Below, piece after piece: positions 15,303 through 23,363 of a stretch of 64,000 bases of DNA (position 1 is the stretch's first letter; each line of letters starts with the position of its first letter). The stretch lies in NCBI RefSeq assembly GCF_000152725.1, contig NZ_AAMO01000009.1, forward strand, positions 1-64,000. Direction: 5' to 3'. The stretch is from Pseudooceanicola batsensis HTCC2597 (GTDB lineage: Bacteria > Pseudomonadota > Alphaproteobacteria > Rhodobacterales > Rhodobacteraceae). Made by a program: the position numbers and the translations under genes. The notes beneath the pieces were generated by a model. It worked only from the letters and a program-made list of their open reading frames with translations. It had not been told where the DNA came from and made no database searches.

Positions 15303-16613
15303 TCAGCGCTTCAGACGGACCGTTTCGTCCAGCATCTCGTCAGCCGTGGTGATGATCTTGGCATTGGACGAGAAGGCGCGCTGCTTCTGGATCAGTTCGG
15401 TCAGTTCCTCGGCGATATCCACGTTCGAGCTTTCGACCGAGCCGCCCGTGATCTCGCCCGCCGTGCCGGAGCCGGCCATCGAAAGCGTGAACGAGCCCGA
15501 GGCCTCGCTCACCAGGAAGGTGGCGTTGTCGGCGGTCATCAGCCCGTTCGGGTTGGGCACGGTCGCCAGCGGGATCTGGTACAGCGCCCGGCGCATGCCG
15601 TTGTCGAAGATGCCGTAGACCACGCCGTCGTTGCTGATCTCGGCCCGCGCGAGCGATCCGGACTGCGTGCCGTCGGCATTGCCGACCAGCGGGACATAGT
15701 CGCCCGAGAACTGGCTGAGGCCGCCGAAGGTGTTGGGCGCGCCCATGTCCACGGTGATGGTCTGCGGCGTGGTGCCGTTGTTCACCGTCACGGTCGCGAC
15801 GCCGGTGGAGGTGTCGAAGCTGAAGGCCGCCGGCGCGGTGGCCGTGCTGGTCACGGCGGAAAAACCCGAGGGCGTGCCGGCCAACGGGCCGCTGTCGTTG
15901 AAGGTGGCCGTCAGGCTGCCGTAGCTCGCGCCGCTCGAGTCGGTGACCTCGAGCTGCCATTCGTTCGCGGTCGACGAGGGCTGCCACGAGAACTGGAGCC
16001 GTTCCGCCGCACCGAGCGGGGTGAAATACTCGATGGACGAGATGAACGGGTCGCCCGGCGTGGCCAGCCCGGTTTCCTGCGAGGGCAGGTTGCCGGTCAG
16101 CGTCATTTCCGAGGTCGGGTTGCCGGCGATCGACATCTCGGCGATCCGCACGGTCTGCAGGCCCGAGAACTGGTTGCGGTCGATCACGCCGAGCGATCCG
16201 GACTCGTCGTAGGGAAAGCCCGCCAGGTACATGCCCGAGGCATTCCGCAGATAGCCTTCGCTGTCGGGCTGGAAGTCGCCGGCCCGGGTCATGAAATGCT
16301 CGGGCTCGCCCGTGCCTTCGTTGATGTTCCGTGTCACCGCGAAGAACCCGTTGCCGCTGATCGCCAGGTTGGTCGCGGCGCCCGTGGTCAGCGGGGTGCC
16401 GTCCTGGGTGTTCTGGTGCACGACCTCTGCCCGCACGCCCGAGGCCGAGACCGTGCCCGTCGGGATGGTCGCGCCGCTGGTCAGCATCTGCGCAAAGCTG
16501 CGGCGGAAGCCATAGGTGTCGGAATTGGCGATGTTATAGGAGATGCGCGCCACGGCCTTGGAGTTGGCCATAAGTCCGCTGACCCCAGACATCATTGCCT
16601 GTGAAATGCTCAT
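15303..16613 (-). CDS. flgE: Flagellar hook protein FlgE
   Basis: A 436-residue protein with the hook/rod N-terminal signature (MMSGVSGLMANSKAVARISY followed by NIANSDTYGFRR) and the matching C-terminal helix (SSNVDIAEELTELIQKQRAF, SNAKIITTADEM). The middle is Thr/Ser/Gly-rich beta structure. FlgE polymerises into the hook under control of FlgD and FliK (22688-24707). First flagellar structural gene downstream of the TPR protein; a 136-base upstream gap with a hairpin (16671-16689) and an AT-rich stretch suggests it has its own promoter. Confidence 0.96.
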   Translation of the reverse strand: MSISQAMMSGVSGLMANSKAVARISYNIANSDTYGFRRSFAQMLTSGATIPTGTVSASGVRAEVVHQNTQDGTPLTTGAATNLAISGNGFFAVTRNINEGTGEPEHFMTRAGDFQPDSEGYLRNASGMYLAGFPYDESGSLGVIDRNQFSGLQTVRIAEMSIAGNPTSEMTLTGNLPSQETGLATPGDPFISSIEYFTPLGAAERLQFSWQPSSTANEWQLEVTDSSGASYGSLTATFNDSGPLAGTPSGFSAVTSTATAPAAFSFDTSTGVATVTVNNGTTPQTITVDMGAPNTFGGLSQFSGDYVPLVGNADGTQSGSLARAEISNDGVVYGIFDNGMRRALYQIPLATVPNPNGLMTADNATFLVSEASGSFTLSMAGSGTAGEITGGSVESSNVDIAEELTELIQKQRAFSSNAKIITTADEMLDETVRLKR

Positions 16614-16670
16614 TATACTGCCCCCGAGCTTTTTATATTGGGTATGGTTTTACTCGGCACATCATATAGG

Positions 16671-16689
16671 CGGGCCAGTTTTCGGCCCG
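16671..16689 (-). terminator. Hairpin between TPR gene and flgE
   Basis: Perfect inverted repeat CGGGCC-7-GGCCCG in the flgE upstream region. In the minus-strand sense it reads GAAAACT in the loop. It could terminate the TPR-protein transcript or sit in the flgE leader; no T-run follows, so the role is unsettled. Confidence 0.4.
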
Positions 16690-16749
16690 GTTAAAGAATT
16701 GGGAATTTCGCGAGGCGTGGCACCCGGGCCGGCCGGCGGGGAAGCGGCC

Positions 16750-18657
16750 TCAGTTCGTTCCGGGCTGGACCGTGCCGAGGTTTTCCAGCGTGCGCGAGGC
16801 GCTTTCCATCCGCTCGCGTGCCGTGTCCTGACGCAGCGGCCAGAGCTCGGCGGCCGGATCCACCAGCCCCTCGGCGATGGCGCTCCACTGCGGAATGCCG
16901 GTGAGTTCGGGGAATTCCCGCGACAGCGCCAGCGTCGTGGTCAGGTCGTCGTTGCGGTAGGACGACAGCAAGAGCCGGATCGCGTCCTCGAACGGAAGCT
17001 CCTGCCCAGTCTCGTCCCATATCGTCTGGAAGGTCGCCTGCGCGTCGGCCCAGTCCTCGCGGTCGAAATAGGCGTTGGCCTTGAGACGGAGAAAGGGAAT
17101 GTCGGGCGCCGAGACCGAGGTTTCCAGCAGCGCACCGGTCTGGCCCGTGTCGGCATAGAGCTGCGCCAGCAGTTGCGAGCGGCGGTCCTCCAGCTCTGCC
17201 GTGCCCGAGGCCAGCGGTTCGCGGAGCGCGGCAAGCGCCTCTTCGTACTGCCCGCCCAGTTCGAGGCTCTCGGCCTGTTTCAGGCGCAGCTCGTCCAGGC
17301 GCCGGTCGCTGACGTCGCTCAGGCCGAGATCCCGCCCCACGGCCAGATGATCGTGCACCGCCTCGTATTCCTGCGCCGCCACGAGCGTCGAGCCCACGTC
17401 GAGGAACCGGTCGGCGAAACGTTCCGCCTGCACGTCGAACCCGGCCTGAAAGCGGAAGTCGGGCGCGATGCGGCGATGCGCCTGAAGAAAGGCCGACAGG
17501 GGCAGATCGCCGCTCGCCCCCTCTTCGTAGATCTCGGCGATCAGCGCGCGGGCCTTCTGGCGCGCCAGCGCCGCCGCCGGGTCGCGGGGAAAGCGGTCGA
17601 GGATGGCGCCGTAGGTATGCACCGCCGCCACCCGGTCGCCGTCCGCCCGGTCCAGCGCGGCAAGGTCGCTCAGCACCGACAGGGCATAGGCGTCGCCGCG
17701 CCAGAGATGGGTTTCGCGTTGCAGCAGCTCGCGCGCTTCGGGAATGCCGATCAGGTCGTGCCGCAGACCGAGGGCCACGATCGCCGTCCGCGCCCGGTGG
17801 CCGTGGACGTCGTGTTGCTCTCCCGCCAGGCGATAGCTGTCGAAGGCCGCCAGGATGTCGCCCCCGGCCTCGGCCGCACGGCCCAGCAGATAGCGAAACG
17901 CGCTGCTCTCGCGCAACGCGGGGTGCTTGCGGAACTCCAGCGCGAAATCCCGCGCGACCTGCCACTGCTCGGTGGCGATTGCGGCCTCGAGCAGACCCGG
18001 CAGGATCACCGCCGCATAGCCCGCGGGCAGCCGCTCCAGCCTATCGCGGACCAGCGGCAGGTAATCCGCCGCCGCCTCGAACCGGTTGTTGCGCACCGAT
18101 TGCAATGCGAGGAAGACCTGCTGGTCCGGCCAGCTGCGATAATCCGGCCCCAGCATCCTCTGCGCGCGGTCGCTCAGCGGCCGGTCGCGCGGATCGATCA
18201 GCCCGAGCGCCAGTTCCAGCGCCGCGCGCCGCAGCTCCTGCGTTTCCGAGAGGTTGCCGCGGTCCAGCCCCTCGAGCACGGAAAGCCCCTCGGGGCCGAA
18301 GCCATGACGATAATTCAGCCGCGCCATCGCCAGAAGCGTATCGGCGGTCTCGCCGCTCATCCCCCATTGCGCGCTGGCCTTGCCGAGCGACCGGGCCAGG
18401 GCGTTCTGGATCGCCCGCCTCTCTTCGATGAAGGGTCTGTCGGTGCCCGGCACCTGATAGAGCATCTGCGCGGTGGTCTTCCAGGCCTCGGCCACGTCCT
18501 GCGGCAGGTCCGGCCGGGGCGGCTCGGACATCTGCCGCCCGGGCGCCGGCGCCTGTTCTTCCGCCGGCACCGTGCCATGCGGATCGGTTTCCGGAATCGC
18601 CGGTCCGCCAAGAACAACGCCGATCAGGCAAAAGGATATGCAAAGATAGCTGCGCAA
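16750..18657 (-). CDS. Predicted periplasmic TPR-type protein upstream of flgE (MotC-like position)
   Basis: A 635-residue protein with a signal-peptide-like start (YLCISFCLIGVVLGGPAI), a Pro-rich linker (residues ~25-50), then helical repeats throughout with TPR character (for example AIATEQWQVARDFALEFRKH, LLGRAAEAGGDILAAFDSYRLAG and AYFDREDWADAQATFQTIWDE, each listed within its repeat). In rhizobia the gene order is motB-motC-fliK-flgE, where MotC is a periplasmic motility protein; this gene occupies a similar place before flgE. I cannot show homology to MotC. Export to the periplasm and a motor- or assembly-related scaffold role are inferences. It is divergent from flgF. Confidence 0.7.
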   Translation of the reverse strand: MRSYLCISFCLIGVVLGGPAIPETDPHGTVPAEEQAPAPGRQMSEPPRPDLPQDVAEAWKTTAQMLYQVPGTDRPFIEERRAIQNALARSLGKASAQWGMSGETADTLLAMARLNYRHGFGPEGLSVLEGLDRGNLSETQELRRAALELALGLIDPRDRPLSDRAQRMLGPDYRSWPDQQVFLALQSVRNNRFEAAADYLPLVRDRLERLPAGYAAVILPGLLEAAIATEQWQVARDFALEFRKHPALRESSAFRYLLGRAAEAGGDILAAFDSYRLAGEQHDVHGHRARTAIVALGLRHDLIGIPEARELLQRETHLWRGDAYALSVLSDLAALDRADGDRVAAVHTYGAILDRFPRDPAAALARQKARALIAEIYEEGASGDLPLSAFLQAHRRIAPDFRFQAGFDVQAERFADRFLDVGSTLVAAQEYEAVHDHLAVGRDLGLSDVSDRRLDELRLKQAESLELGGQYEEALAALREPLASGTAELEDRRSQLLAQLYADTGQTGALLETSVSAPDIPFLRLKANAYFDREDWADAQATFQTIWDETGQELPFEDAIRLLLSSYRNDDLTTTLALSREFPELTGIPQWSAIAEGLVDPAAELWPLRQDTARERMESASRTLENLGTVQPGTN

Positions 18658-18773
18658 TTCTTGACTTCAGTTCATGGAGGTGGTTCTATCTATCCAAGAA
18701 AAACGCTGTCATCGCAAGAAAAGAAAAAGGATAGACAGCAAATCAGGTTGGGACCGGGCAGAGGATCTCCGCA
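18658..18773. promoter_or_regulatory. Divergent promoter region TPR gene / flgF
   Basis: A 116-base AT-richer region. TCTATCC (about 18687) and GGATAGA (about 18729) form a 7-base inverted repeat separated by 35 bases, a possible regulator or looping site. Runs of A-rich sequence lie between them. Promoters of both flanking genes must be here, but boxes were not assigned. Confidence 0.45.
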
Positions 18774-19526
18774 ATGGACAACACCACGTATGTGGCATTG
18801 TCGCTGGCCCGCGCGATGAAGCGCGATCTGGACGTGACGGCGAACAACATCGCCAACGCCAATACCGCCGGCTTCAAGGCCGAGCGGATCATCTTTGCCA
18901 GCTACCTGCATCAGGACGAGGGCCAGAGGGTCGGCGAGGGCACGAATTTCGTGGTCGATCAGGGATCCTATCTCGACAAGACGCAGGGTGCGATGACCCG
19001 CACCGACAACCCGCTGGACCTCGCGATCAAGGGCGAGGCCTTTCTCAGCTACCGGATGCCCGGGGGCCAGACCGCCTATGGCCGCGACGGTCAGCTGGCG
19101 CTCGACCGCGACGGGTATCTGGTGACGCTCAGCGGCGCCCGGGTCCTGGACGAGGGCGGCGGCGACATCGCCATCCCGCCCGGTGCCGGCAAGATCCTGA
19201 TCTCGCCCGACGGCACGATCGCCTCGGATGAAACCGGCGTGCTGGGGCGCGTCGGCCTCTTCGATCTGCCGGACGTGCAATCCTACATACGCCTCGGCAA
19301 CTCGATGCTCGTTCCGCCCGAGGGCCGCGAGGGCCAGGCGACTGCCGCCGAGGGCTCCGAGATCCTTCAGGGGCAGATCGAACTCAGCAACGTCTCGCCC
19401 GTGGCCGAGGTCACGCGGCTGATGATGATCCAGAAGGCCTATGACCGGGCCACCAAACTCATGAGCACCGAGGACGAGCTGCGCAAGGACATGCTCCGCC
19501 GTCTCGGTTCTGCGGCAATCGGATAG
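18774..19526 (+). CDS. flgF: Flagellar proximal rod protein FlgF
   Basis: A 250-residue rod protein with the family N-terminus (LARAMKRDLDVTANNIANAN, TAGFKAERI) and C-terminal helix (IELSNVSPVAEVTRLMMIQK). The pair FlgF-FlgG differs in length and details: this shorter upstream copy lacks the LxxAxTGM start of FlgG and is taken as FlgF. flgG follows after 12 bases. It builds the proximal rod with FlgB and FlgC, which are encoded at 40107-40934. Confidence 0.94.
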   Translation: MDNTTYVALSLARAMKRDLDVTANNIANANTAGFKAERIIFASYLHQDEGQRVGEGTNFVVDQGSYLDKTQGAMTRTDNPLDLAIKGEAFLSYRMPGGQTAYGRDGQLALDRDGYLVTLSGARVLDEGGGDIAIPPGAGKILISPDGTIASDETGVLGRVGLFDLPDVQSYIRLGNSMLVPPEGREGQATAAEGSEILQGQIELSNVSPVAEVTRLMMIQKAYDRATKLMSTEDELRKDMLRRLGSAAIG

Positions 19527-19538
19527 GAGTGACCTGAC

Positions 19539-20324
19539 ATGAAAGCCCTTGGCATCGCCGCGACCGGCATGATGGCGCAGCAGACCAACGTCGACGTGAT
19601 CTCGAACAACATCGCCAACGCCTCGACCACCGGGTTCAAGTCGGCGCGCGCCTCGTTCCAGGACCTGCTCTACGAGAACATCGAACGCGAGGGAGCCCCG
19701 ACCTCGGATCAGGGCACCTACCTGCCCGTCGGCATCGACGTCGGCCTCGGCGTGCGCACCGCCGGCACCGTGCGGCTGAACACCCAGGGCGGGCTGACCC
19801 AGACCGAGAACCAGACCGACCTCGCGATCGAGGGGCGGGGCTATTTCGTCGTCAACATGCCCGACGGCAACGCGGCCTACACCCGCGACGGCAGCCTGCG
19901 GCTGAACGCCGAGGGACAGATCGTGACCCAGCAGGGCTACGAGGTGAACCCCGGCATCGTGGTGCCGCAGGACACCACCCGGGTCGAGATCGGCGAGACG
20001 GGCATCGTCTCGGCCTATGTCGGCAACGACGCGATCCCGGTCGAGATCGGGCAGCTGACGCTGGCCACCTTCATCAACGACGCCGGGATGCGGCCGCTCG
20101 GCAACAACCTCCTGGCGGCGACTGTCGCCAGCGGAGACCCGACCCAGGCCAACCCCGGCGATCCGGCGGTCGGCATCCTGCGGCAGGGCTATCTCGAAAC
20201 CTCCAACGTCAACATCATCCAGCAGATCACCGACCTGATCTCGGCCCAGCGGGCCTACGAGATGAACTCCAAATCCATCGAGACCGCCGACCAGATGATG
20301 TCCACCGCCAACCAAATCCGGTAA
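19539..20324 (+). CDS. flgG: Flagellar distal rod protein FlgG
   Basis: A 261-residue protein, the standard FlgG length, starting MKALGIAATGMMAQQTNVDV with NIANASTTGFKSARASFQDL and ending with the conserved NVNIIQQITDLISAQRAYEM, then SKSIETADQMMSTANQIR. FlgG forms the distal rod that crosses the P and L rings (FlgI, FlgH). Second gene of flgF-flgG-flgA-flgH, with a 15-base gap to flgA. Confidence 0.97.
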   Translation: MKALGIAATGMMAQQTNVDVISNNIANASTTGFKSARASFQDLLYENIEREGAPTSDQGTYLPVGIDVGLGVRTAGTVRLNTQGGLTQTENQTDLAIEGRGYFVVNMPDGNAAYTRDGSLRLNAEGQIVTQQGYEVNPGIVVPQDTTRVEIGETGIVSAYVGNDAIPVEIGQLTLATFINDAGMRPLGNNLLAATVASGDPTQANPGDPAVGILRQGYLETSNVNIIQQITDLISAQRAYEMNSKSIETADQMMSTANQIR

Positions 20325-20339
20325 GCCCAGGGTAAAGCC

Positions 20340-21008
20340 ATGAGAAGCTTTCTTTACTATACCGCCATCGCGATGATCGTCTTCGTCCTGCCCGGCGCGC
20401 TGCTGGCCGAGGATGTCAGGACGCTGATCGAGGAACGGGCGCGCGACCGCTACGGTCCGGAACTCCCCGAGAACGCGGGCTTTCACATCACCACCCCGGA
20501 CGGCGCCCCGGCCGAGGCGCTGATGCTTTCGGCCTTCTGGATGGACAAGTCGACCGGCCGCTACCTGGCCAACGCGGTGCTCGACGACAGCAACGTCGTC
20601 CGCCTCGAGGGGCTGGCCATCGCGACGCTCGACGTGCCGGTGCCGGTGGCGCGGATGCTGCCGGGCGAACGCATCGGCGAAGAGGACCTGGGCGCGGTCA
20701 AGCTTCCGCTCGCCCGGATCGGCGCCTTCACCGTCACCGACCCGGCCGATCTGGTCGGAATGCAGGTCAAGCGGCTGCTCACCCAGGGCCGCCCGGTGAT
20801 GACGCAATCCGTCATCAAGCCGCTCATCATCGACCGCGGCGACCGGATCTCGATCCGCTACGACGACGGTCTCCTGGCGCTCTCCGCGCCCGGTAAGGCG
20901 CTCGACGCCGCGCACAAGGGACAGGAGATCCGCATCGTCAACCTCGCCAGCAATACCTCCCTCACCGGCGTCGCCGTCGGCAGGGGCATCGTGGAGGTCA
21001 CCCGTTGA
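20340..21008 (+). CDS. flgA: P-ring assembly chaperone FlgA
   Basis: A 222-residue periplasmic protein with a signal peptide (FLYYTAIAMIVFVLPGALLA) and the C-terminal SAF-like domain (DVPVPVARMLPGERIGEEDL, then TQGRPVMTQSVIKPLIIDRG). FlgA assists FlgI polymerisation around the rod. It overlaps the next gene, flgH, by 4 bases, showing translational coupling. The family is divergent but the SAF region and context make the call solid. Confidence 0.92.
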   Translation: MRSFLYYTAIAMIVFVLPGALLAEDVRTLIEERARDRYGPELPENAGFHITTPDGAPAEALMLSAFWMDKSTGRYLANAVLDDSNVVRLEGLAIATLDVPVPVARMLPGERIGEEDLGAVKLPLARIGAFTVTDPADLVGMQVKRLLTQGRPVMTQSVIKPLIIDRGDRISIRYDDGLLALSAPGKALDAAHKGQEIRIVNLASNTSLTGVAVGRGIVEVTR

Positions 21009-21778
21009 AATCCCCCCGTACCGCGCAGGCGCTGCGCCTGACCATCTCGACCCTCGCCGTCGTCGCCGTGGCCGGCTGCGCCAGCGACCCGTTCGATCGG
21101 GATCCCAGGATCTCCGGTGTCGAGATGTCGCCGCATGTCATGCCCGAGGTCGCCCGCGTCCAGGTGCCCATGCCCCCGCCCGAGGTGCCCCGCACCCCGG
21201 AACGCGGCGAACAGTCTTCGCTCTGGCAGCGCGGCTCGGGCGGGTTCTTCGCCGATCAGCGCGCGACCAAGGTCGGCGACATCCTCACCATCACGATCGA
21301 GATCGACGATCAGGCGCAGCTGTCGAATTCCACCGACCGCGAACGCTCGGGCAACAGCGAATTCACCAAGCCGCAGTTCTTCGGCTATGCCAGCAAGCTG
21401 CACAAGATCCTGCCCGGCGTCGGCGCGGGCCAGGTGCCCGACCCGCTGGTGCAGTCCAGTTCCTCGACCACGGCCAGCGGCTCCGGCTCGATCGCGCGGA
21501 ACGAGACCATCAGTCTCAAGGTCGCGGCGCTGGTCGTCCAGATGCTGCCCAACGGCAACATGGTGGTCGCCGGACGGCAGGAGGTGAAGGTCAACGAAGA
21601 GCTGCGCGAACTGCGGGTCGCGGGGATCATCCGGCCCGAGGACATCGCCACGAACAACACCATCCCCTACGAGAAGATCGCCGAGGCGCGGATCACCTAT
21701 GGCGGCGAGGGCAGCCTTTCGCGGCAGCAGAGCCGCAGCTACGGCGAAGACATCGTGGACATAGTCTTGCCCTATTGA
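21005..21778 (+). CDS. flgH: Flagellar L-ring lipoprotein FlgH
   Basis: A 257-residue outer-membrane lipoprotein: the signal peptide ends in a lipobox (VAVAGC, Cys near residue 26), followed by the conserved SLWQRGSGGFFADQRATKVGD and DILTITIEIDDQAQLSNST and the C-terminal GEGSLSRQQSRSYGEDIVDI. It forms the L ring. Translation starts at TTG 21005, overlapping the flgA TGA. It is the last standard gene of the operon; the FliL-like gene follows after 87 bases. Confidence 0.95.
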   Translation: MKSPRTAQALRLTISTLAVVAVAGCASDPFDRDPRISGVEMSPHVMPEVARVQVPMPPPEVPRTPERGEQSSLWQRGSGGFFADQRATKVGDILTITIEIDDQAQLSNSTDRERSGNSEFTKPQFFGYASKLHKILPGVGAGQVPDPLVQSSSSTTASGSGSIARNETISLKVAALVVQMLPNGNMVVAGRQEVKVNEELRELRVAGIIRPEDIATNNTIPYEKIAEARITYGGEGSLSRQQSRSYGEDIVDIVLPY

Positions 21779-21865
21779 GTCCCATATTCGCCCCGATCCG
21801 GAAAAACTCTCGCCTTGATCGGAGGGCATATCGACGCCTGAGGCAAAGTCCATCCAGGTGTCGAG

Positions 21866-22687
21866 ATGAAGAAGTCGCATATCGTTCTGACGGTGCTCCC
21901 CCTGCTCTGCGCCCTTGGCGGCTTCGGCGCGGGCAAGCTCATGTCGGATGGACCCCATCCCGCCCATGCCGGCGCGCAGGACCTGCAAAATCCGCAGAGC
22001 CCCGCCGAAGAGGTTCTCCATTTCCTCGCCGAACAGGAGGGCCATGCAGCGCGGGCCCAAGACGACCGGCACAGCGCCTTCGACGCGCTCCGCCAGTTCG
22101 TGCCGGCATCGCTGACCTTCGACGACGCGGGAAGCCGGCCGGGTCCGGTCGATCTGCACCGGGTGGATCGCGACAAGCTTGCCGCCCATGCCGAGAAGCG
22201 CGCCCGGGAAGAGGTCATGGAACGCGCACGGCAGAAGGTCGAGCAGAGCCACACCGCCTATCCGGTCACGAAACGCCCCGCCCGGACGGCGCATCCCTCG
22301 CTCCTGCCGGTGAAGACCGAGGCCGAAATCCATGAGGGCGCGATCAAGAAGATCGCCGATACCGACGACCACGTCGTCCGGCTGGGGCGCCTGACGGTCC
22401 CGGTCTATTCGGCGCGCGCGATCAGCTATTTCGTCGCCGACTTCGGCGTCTCCGTCACCGATCTCGACCAGGCGAACCACTATTACGACGCCGAGAACGC
22501 CGCGCGCCTGCGCGACCAGATCGTCACCACGATGCACACCGTCGCCGAAACCCAGCTTCTGCGCGGATCACAGGTCGACAGCGCCAAGGTGGCCGAACGC
22601 GTCGCCCGCGACCTGCGCACGAACTTCTACGGCATCGAGGATTTCATCTTCCTGTCGCTCTACAAGACCGAAGTTCCGCGCGGCTGA
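21866..22687 (+). CDS. FliL-like periplasmic membrane-anchored protein
   Basis: A 273-residue protein with one N-terminal membrane anchor (HIVLTVLPLLCALGGFGAGKLM), a long charged linker (residues ~30-170), and a C-terminal domain that reads like FliL: VVRLGRLTVPVYSARAISYF, then RLRDQIVTTMHTVAETQLLR and VARDLRTNFYGIEDFIFLSL. FliL associates with stators around the basal body. It is longer than typical FliL (~150-180) because of the linker. Its stop codon directly abuts the flgD stop on the other strand. The domain call is by pattern only. Confidence 0.6.
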   Translation: MKKSHIVLTVLPLLCALGGFGAGKLMSDGPHPAHAGAQDLQNPQSPAEEVLHFLAEQEGHAARAQDDRHSAFDALRQFVPASLTFDDAGSRPGPVDLHRVDRDKLAAHAEKRAREEVMERARQKVEQSHTAYPVTKRPARTAHPSLLPVKTEAEIHEGAIKKIADTDDHVVRLGRLTVPVYSARAISYFVADFGVSVTDLDQANHYYDAENAARLRDQIVTTMHTVAETQLLRGSQVDSAKVAERVARDLRTNFYGIEDFIFLSLYKTEVPRG

Positions 22688-23353
22688 TCACTCCACCGCC
22701 GCCACCAGCGACGACAACGCGGTATTGCCGTTGCTTAGATGCAGCACGGACTCTCCGCCCGACAGGGTCAGCCGTTCGACCGTGGCGCGGGTGAAGGCCG
22801 AGGCCCCCAGCACGTTGCCCTCGGGGCCGGTGGCGATGATCTCGGCGGTATAGATGCCGTCGGCGACCGGCGTGCCTTCGGACCCGATCCCGTTCCAGTC
22901 GACGGAATGCAGCGTCTCGGCCCCGGTCTTCAGCCCCTCGATCTGCGCGACGGAATTGCCGGCGCTGTCGCGGATGATCGCCCGGACCTCGTTCGCGGTC
23001 GTCGCCAGCACGTATTCGAAGGTCCCCTTCCCTCCGATCAGGTCGAACAGGTCGCCGGGCACGCTCACCTCGCGCCCGATCAGCCCGAGATCCGAGGTCA
23101 GCCCCGCGTTGGCGAGCTGTCCCGAGATGGATTCCAGATGCGTGTTCGTCTGGATCGACTGTTCCACCTGGCTGAGCTGGGCCAGCTGCGACACGAAGGT
23201 CGAACTGTCCATCGGCTCCAGCGGATCCTGGTTGGTCAGCTGCGCCGTCAGAAGCTTGAGAAAACTCTGATAATCCGCCGACAGCTTGTTCGACGCGACG
23301 GTCGAGAGCGTCTGGCCGCTGGTGGCCGCGGCGGTTCCCGTGATGTCTACCAT
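22688..23353 (-). CDS. flgD: Hook-capping protein FlgD
   Basis: A 221-residue protein with the FlgD N-terminal region (LSADYQSFLKLLTAQLTNQD, PLEPMDSSTFVSQLAQLSQV) and a C-terminal FlgD Ig-like part (VDWNGIGSEGTPVADGIYTA). It caps the growing hook. It follows fliK by 10 bases in the sigma factor-fliK-flgD operon. Tail-to-tail with the FliL-like gene with no spacing; the two stops form TGATCA. Confidence 0.96.
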   Translation of the reverse strand: MVDITGTAAATSGQTLSTVASNKLSADYQSFLKLLTAQLTNQDPLEPMDSSTFVSQLAQLSQVEQSIQTNTHLESISGQLANAGLTSDLGLIGREVSVPGDLFDLIGGKGTFEYVLATTANEVRAIIRDSAGNSVAQIEGLKTGAETLHSVDWNGIGSEGTPVADGIYTAEIIATGPEGNVLGASAFTRATVERLTLSGGESVLHLSNGNTALSSLVAAVE

Positions 23354-23363
23354 TGCGACCTCC

